From Hyphomicrobiales bacterium (lineage in GTDB: Bacteria > Pseudomonadota > Alphaproteobacteria > Rhizobiales > Beijerinckiaceae), in contig JAFLCX010000001.1 of the NCBI GenBank assembly GCA_017302635.1, positions 1,302,001 through 1,366,000 on the forward strand: a stretch of 64,000 bases of DNA, in the 5' to 3' direction. Shown here piece after piece: positions 48,216 through 56,957 of the stretch; positions within the stretch are counted from its first letter, which is position 1; every line of letters starts with the position of its first letter. The position numbers and the translations under genes are program-made. The notes beneath the pieces were generated by a model, which was not told the DNA's origin, did no database searches, and saw only the letters and a list, made by a program, of their open reading frames with translations.

Positions 48216-48352
48216 CAGCTATCCCCCCGATAATGTAGAGAAATATTGAGCTATCAACGGCTTGGCATCAGCCAATACGGCCAATATCCATAAAACCAAC
48301 ACTCTCATGCCACAAATTCGCCTGTCAAGTTAACGTTTATGCTTTTGCTCTC

Positions 48353-48380
48353 TTGACGCGTTAACCAATTTAGACATGCT
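48353..48380 (+). promoter_or_regulatory. Candidate promoter of the Cys-rich peptide gene
   Basis: TTGACG (48353-48358) is 16 bases from CATGCT (48375-48380), giving a leader of about 27 bases with GGGGGCAGG before the ATG. The -35 is good and the -10 weak. The surrounding 198-base divergent gap is A/T-rich. Confidence 0.4.
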
Positions 48381-48413
48381 GTGGGTGTTACCACAACAAA
48401 GGGGGCAGGTAAC

Positions 48414-48665
48414 ATGTCGATAAAACTGAATATCGTTCAGGTGGACATGCAGAACGCGATGATCCGTGCGTTGATCGGACAGATGGGAGAGGCCGTCGAG
48501 GTCGCCAGGAAGGCGGATTGCGGTGCTTGCAGCGGCGGTGCGTGTGGCACAGGCCAGGGCTGTGGTTGCAGCGGCTGCGGTTGCGGCGGCAAGGGCTGTG
48601 GTTGCGAGGGCACTTACGGCGGCGGTAACGGCGGCGGTAACGGCTCGAGCGGCACGGAGCCCTGA
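48414..48665 (+). CDS. Cys/Gly-rich small protein (candidate modified peptide precursor or metallothionein-like)
   Basis: The 83-aa protein has an N-terminal half (residues 1-35, MSIKLNIVQVDMQNAMIRAL onward) of normal helical composition. Then comes a tail with nine cysteines (36, 39, 44, 50, 52, 55, 57, 62, 64) in Gly-rich CxC and CxxC spacing (GCGCSGCGCGGKGCGC), and an end of Gly/Asn/Ser. The leader-then-core layout recalls a ribosomally made, modified peptide; the CxC pattern equally recalls a metallothionein. GGGGGCAGG precedes the ATG. It has its own terminator and faces the GRDP-like/ABC operon. I do not recognise a named family. Confidence 0.65.
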   Translation: MSIKLNIVQVDMQNAMIRALIGQMGEAVEVARKADCGACSGGACGTGQGCGCSGCGCGGKGCGCEGTYGGGNGGGNGSSGTEP

Positions 48666-48705
48666 TGTCTCGCGGCGCAGGATGCGCCATCGTCTGAAGC
48701 GATGT

Positions 48706-48737
48706 GCCGGCGCGCTCCCCGCGTGCCGGCATTTTTG
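48706..48737 (+). terminator. Terminator of the Cys-rich peptide gene
   Basis: Arms TGCCGGC and GCCGGCA (7 bp, extendable by inner GCG/CGC) are followed by five Ts, about 40 bases past the stop. It makes the peptide gene a single-gene transcript, separate from the channel gene downstream. Confidence 0.8.
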
Positions 48738-48860
48738 ATTTAGGGCTGCTTCTGCTGGCGCCACGCATACAAGCGTGCGGCATTCTGCCATCCTCTCGCC
48801 TGATTCGGCGGTTCTGGCACCGGAAAGGTCCGGCGGGTCTGCGGGCGCAAGGAGGGTAGG

Positions 48861-51308
48861 ATGGCAATTCAGGCATTGGCGGGTTTGTGGCGGGCTCTTG
48901 CCCTGATCGCGCTCCTTGCTGCCCTGCCTTTCGCCGTGCCGTCAGCCGCGCAGGATTCCGAGGTTCCGGCCGGCGGCTCGCGCGCCCAGATCGAGGCCAT
49001 CCGTCTGGATCTGCAGCAGATCGAGGCTGCCCTTTCGCGCGAGAGGCTGGAAGAGGCCCGGCTGAACGATCTGCGTCAGCGATTGGTCCCGCTGGCGCAG
49101 AAGATCGAAGAAATCATCCAGCGCGAGCAGCCCCGCGTCGACGAGATCAAGGCCCGGATCGATCAACTGGGTCCCGCGCCGGATGTCTCGAAAGGCCAGA
49201 GCGAGAGCGTCGAGGTTGCGCGTGATCGTGCCGAGCAGGACCGGCTCTGGAAGGAAGCGGACGAGACCTTGCGTCTGGCGCGCGCGCTCGGGTTGCGTGC
49301 CGATCAGTCCGGTCAGGCAATCTCTGATCGCCGCCGCCAGAATTTCACCCGCGAAATTCTCGCGCAGCACCCAGCAATCATCAACCCGTGGCTTTGGGTG
49401 GAGATCACGAAGACGCTGCCGGCGGATATCCGGGCCTTCAACTTCCTCCTCCAGCAATGGGGTGAGACGATTGCGGCCAATCTCAGCCTCCATGAGGCGG
49501 TCATCCTGCTGCTGGTGCTGGTCCTGTTCGTCGTTGTCCAGCCCCGCGCCCGTCGCTGGGTCGAGACGGGAACACTCTTCCACGCGGCAGAAACGGCAGG
49601 CGCTGAAGAGCGCGAGAAAACCCGTCTCCAGAAACTGATGCGAGCCCTGAGGCGGCTTGCGCTGGCGACACTCGTGCCCGGCGCTGCCTTGCTGCTGCTC
49701 AACCTGTTGCTGGATCGCTTCGAATTGCTACCCGGTCGCGCCAACAGCGTCATGGATGCCTTGCTGACCGGGCTGATTTTCCTTGTCTTCATGCGGGGGC
49801 TCTCGCGAGCCATTCTGGCGCCGGGGCGGCCGGGCTGGCGGATCGTCGAGCTTTCGGATGACCGCGCGGCCATTTTTTCGGGCACGATTTTCGCTTTCAC
49901 ACTGGTGGTTGTCATCGGCCGGGTGGCGGATGCCTGGCTGGCGGCCATTGTTGCTTCACTCCCGCTCACCATCGCGACGCGCGGTGTTTTTGCCATTCTG
50001 GCGGTTCTGGTGATTGCGCGCGGTCTCAGCCGGGCGTTTGGCCGTCGGGAAGCGGCGAGCGTCGAGGATATCGCCGAGGCGGGCAAGCTCTGGCACATCC
50101 GACTGCTGGGCTGGCTTTCCGTGGTCGTGGTGATCGGTGCAGGCATTTCCGGCTATGTGCCCTTCGCGAGCTTCCTCGTCACCCAGCTCACCTGGATCAT
50201 GGCTCTGGCGTTCAGCGCTGTTCTCGCCTTGGCCTTTATCGAGGAATTGGTCGGGGCGGGTGTTTCCTCCGGCGGATTTCTCGGGCGGCGTGTGCGCGAT
50301 GCCACGGGCATGACTGCTTCCGCGCTCGATCAGGCCAGTGTGCTGGGTTCCGGATTTCTCAAGCTCGTGCTGTTCGTCGCGCTGGCCTTGCTGGTCCTGG
50401 CACCCTGGGGGGTCGATTCGCAATCTTTCCTGAGCAATGTCCGCGCTGCGTTCTTCGGCTTTCAGGTGGGCGGGATCACGATCTCCCTTTCGACGATTGC
50501 GCTGGCGATCGGCCTGTTCGCTGTCGGCTATTTCATCACCCGCGCGATCCAGAACTGGCTCGATTCGAATTATCTTCCGCGCACGACGCTGGACCCGGGC
50601 CTGCAGAACTCAATCCGGACGATGCTCGGATATGTCGGTATCGTGCTGGCGGCGATGTTCGCGCTGAGCCAGCTTGGCCTCTCGCTCGACAAGCTCACGA
50701 TTGTCGCCGGTGCGCTTTCGGTTGGTATCGGCTTCGGGCTGAAATCCATCGTCGAGAATTTCATCTCCGGCCTCATCCTGCTCTGGGAGCGGCCGATCCG
50801 GGTGGGGGACTGGATCGTGGTGGGGGATGAGCAGGGCACGGTGAAGCGGATCAATGTCCGCTCGACCGAAATTCTCACATTCGACCGTGCCAGCCTGATC
50901 ATCCCGAATTCGGAGTTCATTTCGGGCCGTGTGAAAAACTGGGTGCATGCTGATCGCACCGCGCGCATCATCGTGCCGGTCGGGGTCGATTATTCGGCTG
51001 ATCCGCAGGTTGTGCAGAAAATCCTGCTCGATTCGGCTCTGGCGCATATCGAGATCATGAGCGAGCCGAAGCCGATCGTGATCTTCAAGAATCTGGGCGA
51101 GAATGGCCTCGATTTCGAGTTGCGCTGCTTCACCGATGTCGACTCGATGTCGACCACCCGCTCGGATCTGCTGTTCGACATCTACCGGCGGCTTCAGGAG
51201 GCGGGCGTGATGGTCTCATCGCCGACGAGGAGGCTCGAAATCACCAATCTGCCGCCGATGGTCGATCCGCGCGGCCTGCCACGCCAGGAGGATGAGCGCG
51301 ACGGCTGA
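48861..51308 (+). CDS. Large MscS-family mechanosensitive channel with DUF3772 domain
   Basis: The 815-aa protein has a signal peptide (about 1-30), a periplasmic coiled-coil DUF3772 domain (about 30-190) and several membrane segments (about 210-560). The MscS core follows: the pore helix ALSVGIGFGLKSIVENFISG (about 620) and the cytoplasmic beta domain with VGDWIVVGDEQGTVKRINVR. It releases solutes on osmotic downshock. AAGGAGGG is seven bases before the ATG. It ends directly against the convergent motB-like gene, with NdvA nearby, an osmotic-stress flavour to the neighbourhood. Confidence 0.92.
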   Translation: MAIQALAGLWRALALIALLAALPFAVPSAAQDSEVPAGGSRAQIEAIRLDLQQIEAALSRERLEEARLNDLRQRLVPLAQKIEEIIQREQPRVDEIKARIDQLGPAPDVSKGQSESVEVARDRAEQDRLWKEADETLRLARALGLRADQSGQAISDRRRQNFTREILAQHPAIINPWLWVEITKTLPADIRAFNFLLQQWGETIAANLSLHEAVILLLVLVLFVVVQPRARRWVETGTLFHAAETAGAEEREKTRLQKLMRALRRLALATLVPGAALLLLNLLLDRFELLPGRANSVMDALLTGLIFLVFMRGLSRAILAPGRPGWRIVELSDDRAAIFSGTIFAFTLVVVIGRVADAWLAAIVASLPLTIATRGVFAILAVLVIARGLSRAFGRREAASVEDIAEAGKLWHIRLLGWLSVVVVIGAGISGYVPFASFLVTQLTWIMALAFSAVLALAFIEELVGAGVSSGGFLGRRVRDATGMTASALDQASVLGSGFLKLVLFVALALLVLAPWGVDSQSFLSNVRAAFFGFQVGGITISLSTIALAIGLFAVGYFITRAIQNWLDSNYLPRTTLDPGLQNSIRTMLGYVGIVLAAMFALSQLGLSLDKLTIVAGALSVGIGFGLKSIVENFISGLILLWERPIRVGDWIVVGDEQGTVKRINVRSTEILTFDRASLIIPNSEFISGRVKNWVHADRTARIIVPVGVDYSADPQVVQKILLDSALAHIEIMSEPKPIVIFKNLGENGLDFELRCFTDVDSMSTTRSDLLFDIYRRLQEAGVMVSSPTRRLEITNLPPMVDPRGLPRQEDERDG

Positions 51309-52136
51309 TCACTTCTTCTCGGGCGGGAGCGGCGGAGCCTCGCGCACCACAAGGATCGAGATGCGGCGATTGGGTGCGATGAAGGGGTCATCCGGGAAAA
51401 GCGGCTCGCCGTCGGCCTTGCCGATCACTGACTCAAAGCGCTCGTCGGGAATGCCATTGTTCGAGAGCAGGTCGCGCACGCCGAGGGCGCGTTCGCTCGA
51501 CAGCCGCCAGAGTTCAGCCCGGTCGCGCCCTTCGCCACGGCTGGCGCTGGTGTGCCCGGTCACGCGCAGGCGGTTCGGCATGCGGCGAAGGGTGGGCGCT
51601 ATGCCGGAAATGACGCGCTTCATGCGCTCATAGGGCCATGCAGACCCTTCGGCGAACATCGAGCGGCCTTCCTGATCCGTGATCTGGATATGCAGGCCCT
51701 CTTTCGTTTCCTCGACGATGACGTTGCGAGACACCTCGGTCAGTTCTGGCAGTTCCTGCAAAGCCTGACGCAGCGAGGCTGCGGCGGTGGTGAATCCGCG
51801 ATCCGAATAGAACGTGCCCTTGCCGGTCGTATCACGCTGGATGGTCTTGAAGGGTGTCGACTGATCCGCCGCGTATTCGTTGCTGACTTTTGCAACGTTT
51901 TTCAACTGGGTGCGGGTCGGGATGCCGTCGACCTCGATCATGCCCTGATGGCGCACGGCCTTCTGGGTGCCGAAGGCCTCGCGCATCGAGCCGGCAACAA
52001 TCTGCTGCTTCTTCTGGTTGGGCGAGGAGAAGGCCACCAGCATGACGAAAAAGCTCAGAAGCAGCCCCATCAGGTCCGCGAAGGTCACGAACCAGCCGTG
52101 ACCGCCGGAATGCGCCGCTGCTTTTTTTCTCGCCAT
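51309..52136 (-). CDS. motB: Flagellar stator protein MotB/PomB
   Basis: The 275-aa protein has one N-terminal membrane helix with the ion-conducting aspartate in FVTFADLMGLLLSFFVML, then the plug/linker region (VAGSMREAFGTQKAVRH) and an OmpA-like peptidoglycan-binding domain (about 150-265; RLRVTGHTSASRG, NRRISILV). The FADLMxLLxxFFV block is closer to sodium-type PomB than to E. coli MotB. It is 30 bases downstream of motA. No other flagellar gene is in the window, so the stator genes are separated from the flagellar cluster. Confidence 0.88.
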   Translation of the reverse strand: MARKKAAAHSGGHGWFVTFADLMGLLLSFFVMLVAFSSPNQKKQQIVAGSMREAFGTQKAVRHQGMIEVDGIPTRTQLKNVAKVSNEYAADQSTPFKTIQRDTTGKGTFYSDRGFTTAAASLRQALQELPELTEVSRNVIVEETKEGLHIQITDQEGRSMFAEGSAWPYERMKRVISGIAPTLRRMPNRLRVTGHTSASRGEGRDRAELWRLSSERALGVRDLLSNNGIPDERFESVIGKADGEPLFPDDPFIAPNRRISILVVREAPPLPPEKK

Positions 52137-52166
52137 GATCGTGCACTCAACTCAACAAACTGGAGA

Positions 52167-52940
52167 TCAGGCCGTTTCCGCATCCTGGAACTGCGCCTTG
52201 TGATGGTCAGGCAGATAGGAAATCAGCATCTCGCGGATAATCGAGGGGCTTTTCGCTGCACGAACCTGCAGCACGCCATCGATGATGAGGGTGCGCGAGA
52301 CATCCTCTTCTTCCATCTTCAGATGCAGTTTATCCGCGATCGGCAGGCAGAACAGGTTCGCGACAACCGCGCCGTAGAGCGTCGCGAGCAGCGCAACCGC
52401 CATGAAAGGTCCGAGCTTGGAGGGGTCTTCCATGTTCGCGAACATGTTCACCATGCCGAGCAGGGTCCCGATCATCCCCCAGGCTGGAGCGCAATCACCA
52501 ATCGCGCGGTAGATTTTCTGCCCCTCATCGAGATGGCCGAGAAAGGTGTCGCGATCCTGCTCCATCGTCGATTTGATGAATTCGGAATCATAGCCGTCGA
52601 CCACATAGCGGATACCCTGCGCGAGGAACGGATCGTCCACCTGGTAGGTTTCCAGCGCCATCGGACCCGATTTGCGCATGATGTCGGCAATCTTGGTGAT
52701 TTCCTCGATCAGGGCCCGCGAATCGAGCTTGCGCAACTGGAACACGTAACGCAGCCCCATGGGCAGGCCGTGCAGCATGGTCGAGAACGGGTAGCGGATC
52801 AGGGTCGCGGAAATCGCCCCGCCGAAGATGACGATCGCGGCATGCTTGTCCATGTAGATGCCGAAGCTGCCATCCATCAGCACCAGCACGATGATCGTCA
52901 GACTGCCCAGAGCAAGTCCTACGCCGGTTGCGATATCCAT
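52167..52940 (-). CDS. motA: Flagellar stator protein MotA/PomA
   Basis: The 257-aa protein has four membrane segments and the stator signature IGDCAPAWGMIGTLLGMVNM (about 145-165), with ALLATLYGAVVANLFCLPIA for segment 4. The length and PAWGMIGTL block match the PomA group (about 255 aa) rather than the longer E. coli MotA, suggesting Na+ coupling; that is inferred. Forms the 5:2 stator unit with the MotB partner just downstream. The start MDIATGVGLALG is the family start. Confidence 0.88.
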   Translation of the reverse strand: MDIATGVGLALGSLTIIVLVLMDGSFGIYMDKHAAIVIFGGAISATLIRYPFSTMLHGLPMGLRYVFQLRKLDSRALIEEITKIADIMRKSGPMALETYQVDDPFLAQGIRYVVDGYDSEFIKSTMEQDRDTFLGHLDEGQKIYRAIGDCAPAWGMIGTLLGMVNMFANMEDPSKLGPFMAVALLATLYGAVVANLFCLPIADKLHLKMEEEDVSRTLIIDGVLQVRAAKSPSIIREMLISYLPDHHKAQFQDAETA

Positions 52941-53126
52941 CTCGCCGTCCTTATCGCGAAAAACGTCTGGCCCGAACGAAACGGACCCATGCTTCCCATG
53001 ACCCTAGGCGCTTCGGCTGAAAGAACGGTTAAGCGTTAAGCATTCTTCTGCTCAGTTGCCGTTCATCATCTCTTCGCGATATGGCGGACATGGCGTTCGG
53101 CCCATCGGGGCGAAGGGGACAGGTGC

Positions 53127-54899
53127 ATGCCGTTGGTGAGACTGTACATTCGGGTGCTGATGCAACTCGGGCCGGAGATGAAACTCGGCCTGTTGCTGGT
53201 CTTCACCAATCTGGCTCTGGCTGTGGCGCAGTTTGTCGAGCCCTGGCTGTTCGGGCGCATCATCAATGTGCTGACCGGCGCCCAGGCCGGGGGCGGCAAG
53301 CCGACCATGGAGCAGCTTCTGCCGCTCATCGGGCTTTGGTTGCTGTTCGGGCTCTTCACCATCGCGGCGGGTGTGACCATCGCGTTGCACGCCGACCGGC
53401 TGTCGCATCGCCAGCGTCTGCAGATGATGGCGAATTTTTTCGAGCATGTGCTCACCCTGCCGCTCTCCTATCATACGAACACCCATACCGGCCGCACGCT
53501 GAAGGTGATGCTCGATGGGGCGAACGGGATGTTCTGGCTCTGGCTCGGTTTCCTGCGCGATCATTGCGCGGCTTTGGTGGCGCTGCTGGTTTTGCTGCCG
53601 TTCACGCTGTTCATCAACTGGCGGCTCGCTTTGCTGCTCGTGGTGCTGGTGATCGTTTTCGCGGTGCTGATGGCAATCGTCGTCAACAAGACCGCGCGCA
53701 TGCAGGACAGCGTCGAGGGTTATCATTCCGAACTCGCCGAGCACACATCGGATGCCATCGGCAATATCCCGGTGATCCAGAGTTTCACGCGCGTTCAGGC
53801 CGAGTTGACGCATCTGCGCAGCGTGATTGACAGGCTGCTGCAAGCCCAGCTTCCTGTGCTCTCCTGGTGGGCACTGGTTTCTGTCGCGACCCGCGCATCG
53901 TCCACCATTACTGTGACCTCGATCTTCCTGCTCGGCACATATTTGCATCTGCATGATATGGCGAGCATCGGCGATATCGTCACTTTCGTCGGCTATTCGA
54001 CCTTGCTGATCGGCAAGCTTGAAGCGGCCGTCGGGTTCGTGAACCAGCTTTTCATGCAAGCACCCAAGCTCCGGGAATTTTTCGACGTCATCGATACGAT
54101 CCCGCATGTGCAGGATCGCCCCAATGCTGTCGATGCCGGGCGGCTCGAAGGCGAGGTCGTCTTTGACAACGTGACCTTCTCCTACGATGGCAAGCGACCG
54201 GCAATCCTTGATCTCTCGCTCCGGGCGAGGAAAGGGCAGACCGTCGCGCTGGTGGGCTCCACCGGGTCGGGTAAATCCACGACACTAGGGCTCCTGCATC
54301 GCGCCTTCGATCCGCAATCGGGCGGCATTCTCGTCGATGGCAAGGATATCCGCGATTTCACCCTGCAAAGCCTCCGGCGCAATATCGCCGTCGTTTTCCA
54401 GGAGCCGATGCTGTTTGCCCGCACCATCCGTGAGAACCTTGAGGTCGGCCGCGCCGATGCCACCAACGAGCAGATGATGGCGGCTCTGGAGCGCGCGCAG
54501 GCGCTCGAATTCATCGGCCGGCAAGCGGAAGGGCTCGATACCATCGTGGGCGAGCGCGGCCGCTCGCTTTCGGGCGGCGAACGCCAGCGCCTCTCGATCG
54601 CGCGCGCGCTCCTGAAGGATCCCCCGATCCTCATCCTCGATGAAGCGACCTCGGCGCTTGATGCCGCGACGGAACAGAAGCTCCAACTCGCGCTCGAAGA
54701 GGTCATGAAGGGGCGCACGACCTTTGTGATCGCGCATCGGCTCGCGACCATCCGCAACGCCGATCACATCGTGGTGCTCGATTCCGGCCGGATCGTCGAA
54801 CAGGGCAATTTTGACGAGCTTGTTGCTCAGAACGGGCGGTTTGCGGCTTTGGCCAGGGCGCAGTTCATGGCCGGCACATCGAACACGACAGAGGCTTGA
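53127..54899 (+). CDS. ndvA: Cyclic beta-1,2-glucan exporter ATP-binding/permease protein NdvA
   Basis: The 590-aa half-type ABC exporter has six membrane segments (about 20-310), Walker [11 protein letters not shown], signature [13 protein letters not shown] and Walker [13 protein letters not shown]. The start [17 protein letters not shown] and the 588-590 aa length fit NdvA/ChvA, which exports the osmoregulated periplasmic beta-glucan made by NdvB/ChvB. The synthase is not in the window. AGGGG precedes the ATG. It ends five bases before the convergent aroB. Confidence 0.9.
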   Translation: MPLVRLYIRVLMQLGPEMKLGLLLVFTNLALAVAQFVEPWLFGRIINVLTGAQAGGGKPTMEQLLPLIGLWLLFGLFTIAAGVTIALHADRLSHRQRLQMMANFFEHVLTLPLSYHTNTHTGRTLKVMLDGANGMFWLWLGFLRDHCAALVALLVLLPFTLFINWRLALLLVVLVIVFAVLMAIVVNKTARMQDSVEGYHSELAEHTSDAIGNIPVIQSFTRVQAELTHLRSVIDRLLQAQLPVLSWWALVSVATRASSTITVTSIFLLGTYLHLHDMASIGDIVTFVGYSTLLIGKLEAAVGFVNQLFMQAPKLREFFDVIDTIPHVQDRPNAVDAGRLEGEVVFDNVTFSYDGKRPAILDLSLRARKGQTVALVGSTGSGKSTTLGLLHRAFDPQSGGILVDGKDIRDFTLQSLRRNIAVVFQEPMLFARTIRENLEVGRADATNEQMMAALERAQALEFIGRQAEGLDTIVGERGRSLSGGERQRLSIARALLKDPPILILDEATSALDAATEQKLQLALEEVMKGRTTFVIAHRLATIRNADHIVVLDSGRIVEQGNFDELVAQNGRFAALARAQFMAGTSNTTEA

Positions 54900-54904
54900 T
54901 CGCT

Positions 54905-56029
54905 CTATCGAGCCAATTCGCTGGCGAGAAATGCCCGCAAAGGCGCCTCTTCTACGCCTTTGGCGATGAAGCTCTGGCCGATGCCGCGCGTGAGGATGAA
55001 GGTCAGCGCGCCCTGGCTGACCTTCTTGTCTTGGCGGATGGCGTCGATCATCGCATCGACCCCGGCGCTCCAGCCGGGGATGGCCTTCACCTCCGTGGGC
55101 AATCCGACTGCCTGAAGGTGTGCTGCCACCCGGCCCGCATCCTGTCCGCTGCATAAGCCGAACTGCACCGAGAAACGATGCGCCATTGCCATGCCGATCG
55201 CGACACCCTCGCCATGGACGAGGCGGGCGGAATCATAATGTGTCAGCGCTTCGAGCGCATGGCCGAAGGTGTGGCCAAGATTGAGAAGAGCCCGGTCGCC
55301 GGTTTCGTGTTCGTCGCGCGCCACAATCGCCGACTTGGCAGCGCACGCGATCCGGACGGCTTCGTCGCGCTCGGGTGTGCCCTCGAAAATTCCGCGCCAG
55401 GCACCGGCTTCGAGCCATTCGAAAAATTCAGGTCGGTCGATCAACCCGTATTTCACCACCTCGGCATAGCCGGCGCGCATTTCGCGCAGCGGAAGCGTAT
55501 CGAGCACGCCGGTATCGCACAGCACCCGGATAGGTTGGTGAAACGCTCCCACAAGGTTCTTGCCCGAGGGCGAATTGATCCCGGTCTTGCCGCCCACACT
55601 GGAATCCGATTGAGCGAGCAGGCTCGTGGGGATTTGCACGAATTTCATACCGCGCCGCGCGATTGCCGAGGCGAAACCCGCGAGATCGCCGATTACGCCA
55701 CCTCCGAGCGCGATCACGGCATCTCCTCGCTCCAGCCGCTCGGACAGAATACGCTCCACGACCTGTTCGAGAAACGGCCAGCTTTTTGTCTTTTCACCCG
55801 CCGGCAGCGCGAGACTCGCGGCGGGAATGCCAGAAGCCTCCAAGCTCGCGACCAGCGCGCCGAGATGGCGCTGGCCGACATTCTCATCGGTGACCACCAG
55901 CACACGCCGCTTCGTGAGCAGCGAGGCAAGATGCTGACCTGCATGCGCGACAAGCCCGCGCCCGATCAGGATATCATAGGAGCGACCGGCAAGATCGACC
56001 CTGACGCTTTGCGGCGAGGTTTGCGTCAT
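54905..56029 (-). CDS. aroB: 3-Dehydroquinate synthase
   Basis: Second step of the shikimate pathway: converts DAHP to 3-dehydroquinate with NAD+ and a divalent metal. The 374-aa protein has the NAD-binding GGGVIGDLAGFAS, SDSSVGGKTGIN, and metal ligands in the NLGHTFGHALE and HGEGVAIGMAMA blocks. The ATG at 56029 shares its A with the aroK stop (TGATG), preferred over a GTG one codon earlier. aroK-aroB operon. Confidence 0.95.
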   Translation of the reverse strand: MTQTSPQSVRVDLAGRSYDILIGRGLVAHAGQHLASLLTKRRVLVVTDENVGQRHLGALVASLEASGIPAASLALPAGEKTKSWPFLEQVVERILSERLERGDAVIALGGGVIGDLAGFASAIARRGMKFVQIPTSLLAQSDSSVGGKTGINSPSGKNLVGAFHQPIRVLCDTGVLDTLPLREMRAGYAEVVKYGLIDRPEFFEWLEAGAWRGIFEGTPERDEAVRIACAAKSAIVARDEHETGDRALLNLGHTFGHALEALTHYDSARLVHGEGVAIGMAMAHRFSVQFGLCSGQDAGRVAAHLQAVGLPTEVKAIPGWSAGVDAMIDAIRQDKKVSQGALTFILTRGIGQSFIAKGVEEAPLRAFLASELAR

Positions 56030-56628
56030 CACGCCTTCGCCTCTTGCTCGAGGTGCCGGTTGATTGCATCGATGACCGCCTGCACCATGCTTTCGTGCGG
56101 CTGGTCGCCGGAAAGGATGGTGATGTCGGCTTCGGCGTAAACGGGGTAGCGGCGCGCCATCAGGTCGCGCATCGTCGCTTCGGGGTCCGTATTGGCGAGG
56201 AGAGGGCGGTCCTGACGGCGAAGCACGCGCTTCATCAGCACCGGCAATTCGGCCTTGAGCCAGAGCGAGACGCTCTTCTCGCGGATTCTCAGGCGCGTCT
56301 CGCCATCCATGTAGGCACCGCCACCTGTGGCGATCACCTGCTGTTTCTCGCCGAGCAAGCGCGCGATCACGCGACGTTCGCCGGAGCGGAACTCAGCCTC
56401 GCCCAGAGACTTGAAGATATCGGGGATCGACATGTTAGCCGATTCCTCGATCGCGTGATCGCTGTCGATGAACGGCAAGCCGAGCCTCTGCGCCAGACGC
56501 TTTCCGACCGAGGTTTTCCCCGCGCCCATCAGCCCGACAAGCACAATATGGCGATCGCCAAGCCGATCGAGAAGAACGCGTGCGGCATCGGCGGAGTCGG
56601 GCGCGGCCCCGTCCGTGATGCTTTTCAT
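56029..56628 (-). CDS. aroK: Shikimate kinase
   Basis: Phosphorylates shikimate at the 3-hydroxyl. The 199-aa protein has the P-loop GLMGAGKTSVGKRL (about residue 33), the shikimate-binding DSDHAIEE, GGGAYMD and the lid region RRQDRPLL. The frame is open 58 codons upstream, but GAGGAA is about seven bases before the ATG at 56628 and the extra sequence is unlike the family. The N-terminal 25 residues form an extension typical of Hyphomicrobiales AroK. First of the aroK-aroB pair. Confidence 0.92.
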   Translation of the reverse strand: MKSITDGAAPDSADAARVLLDRLGDRHIVLVGLMGAGKTSVGKRLAQRLGLPFIDSDHAIEESANMSIPDIFKSLGEAEFRSGERRVIARLLGEKQQVIATGGGAYMDGETRLRIREKSVSLWLKAELPVLMKRVLRRQDRPLLANTDPEATMRDLMARRYPVYAEADITILSGDQPHESMVQAVIDAINRHLEQEAKA

Positions 56629-56806
56629 CGCCAGTTCCTCGGCGGCCATGCTCAACGTTCCGTCAGCCTTCGTGCCAATATCGGGCGGCACGTGAAGCAG
56701 AAAAAAGCCTCGATGGCTAGCCACCGCTTGGCAAAGCCCAGCCTTCGCTTGCATTTGGCGCCATTCATTCCGATAACCCGGATCAGGTCTTTCCATCGGC
56801 ATCGCG

Positions 56807-56953
56807 ATGTTTCTCCTTATCCGGGTTCTCTTTTATCTCTCGATCCTCGCAGGGCTCGCCTTTGGCGCGCTCTACGCGCTCGGCGCGCTCGTCGAACCCG
56901 AGCCGCGAGAGATCGTGATTCAGGTGCCGATGCCGAAGCCTCGCGGCAGCTAA
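56807..56953 (+). CDS. Small single-pass membrane protein (48 aa)
   Basis: The frame starts at the ATG at 56807 and gives 48 residues: a hydrophobic helix (FLLIRVLFYLSILAGLAFGA) followed by a short tail VEPEPREIVIQVPMPKPRGS. A membrane helix with a tail containing EPxPRE before xerD is a pattern I associate with other Hyphomicrobiales, where it is often annotated as hypothetical. It ends four bases before xerD and is probably co-transcribed with it. Function unknown. The longer gene-like frame on the opposite strand is rejected. Confidence 0.65.
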   Translation: MFLLIRVLFYLSILAGLAFGALYALGALVEPEPREIVIQVPMPKPRGS

Positions 56954-56957
56954 GGCC

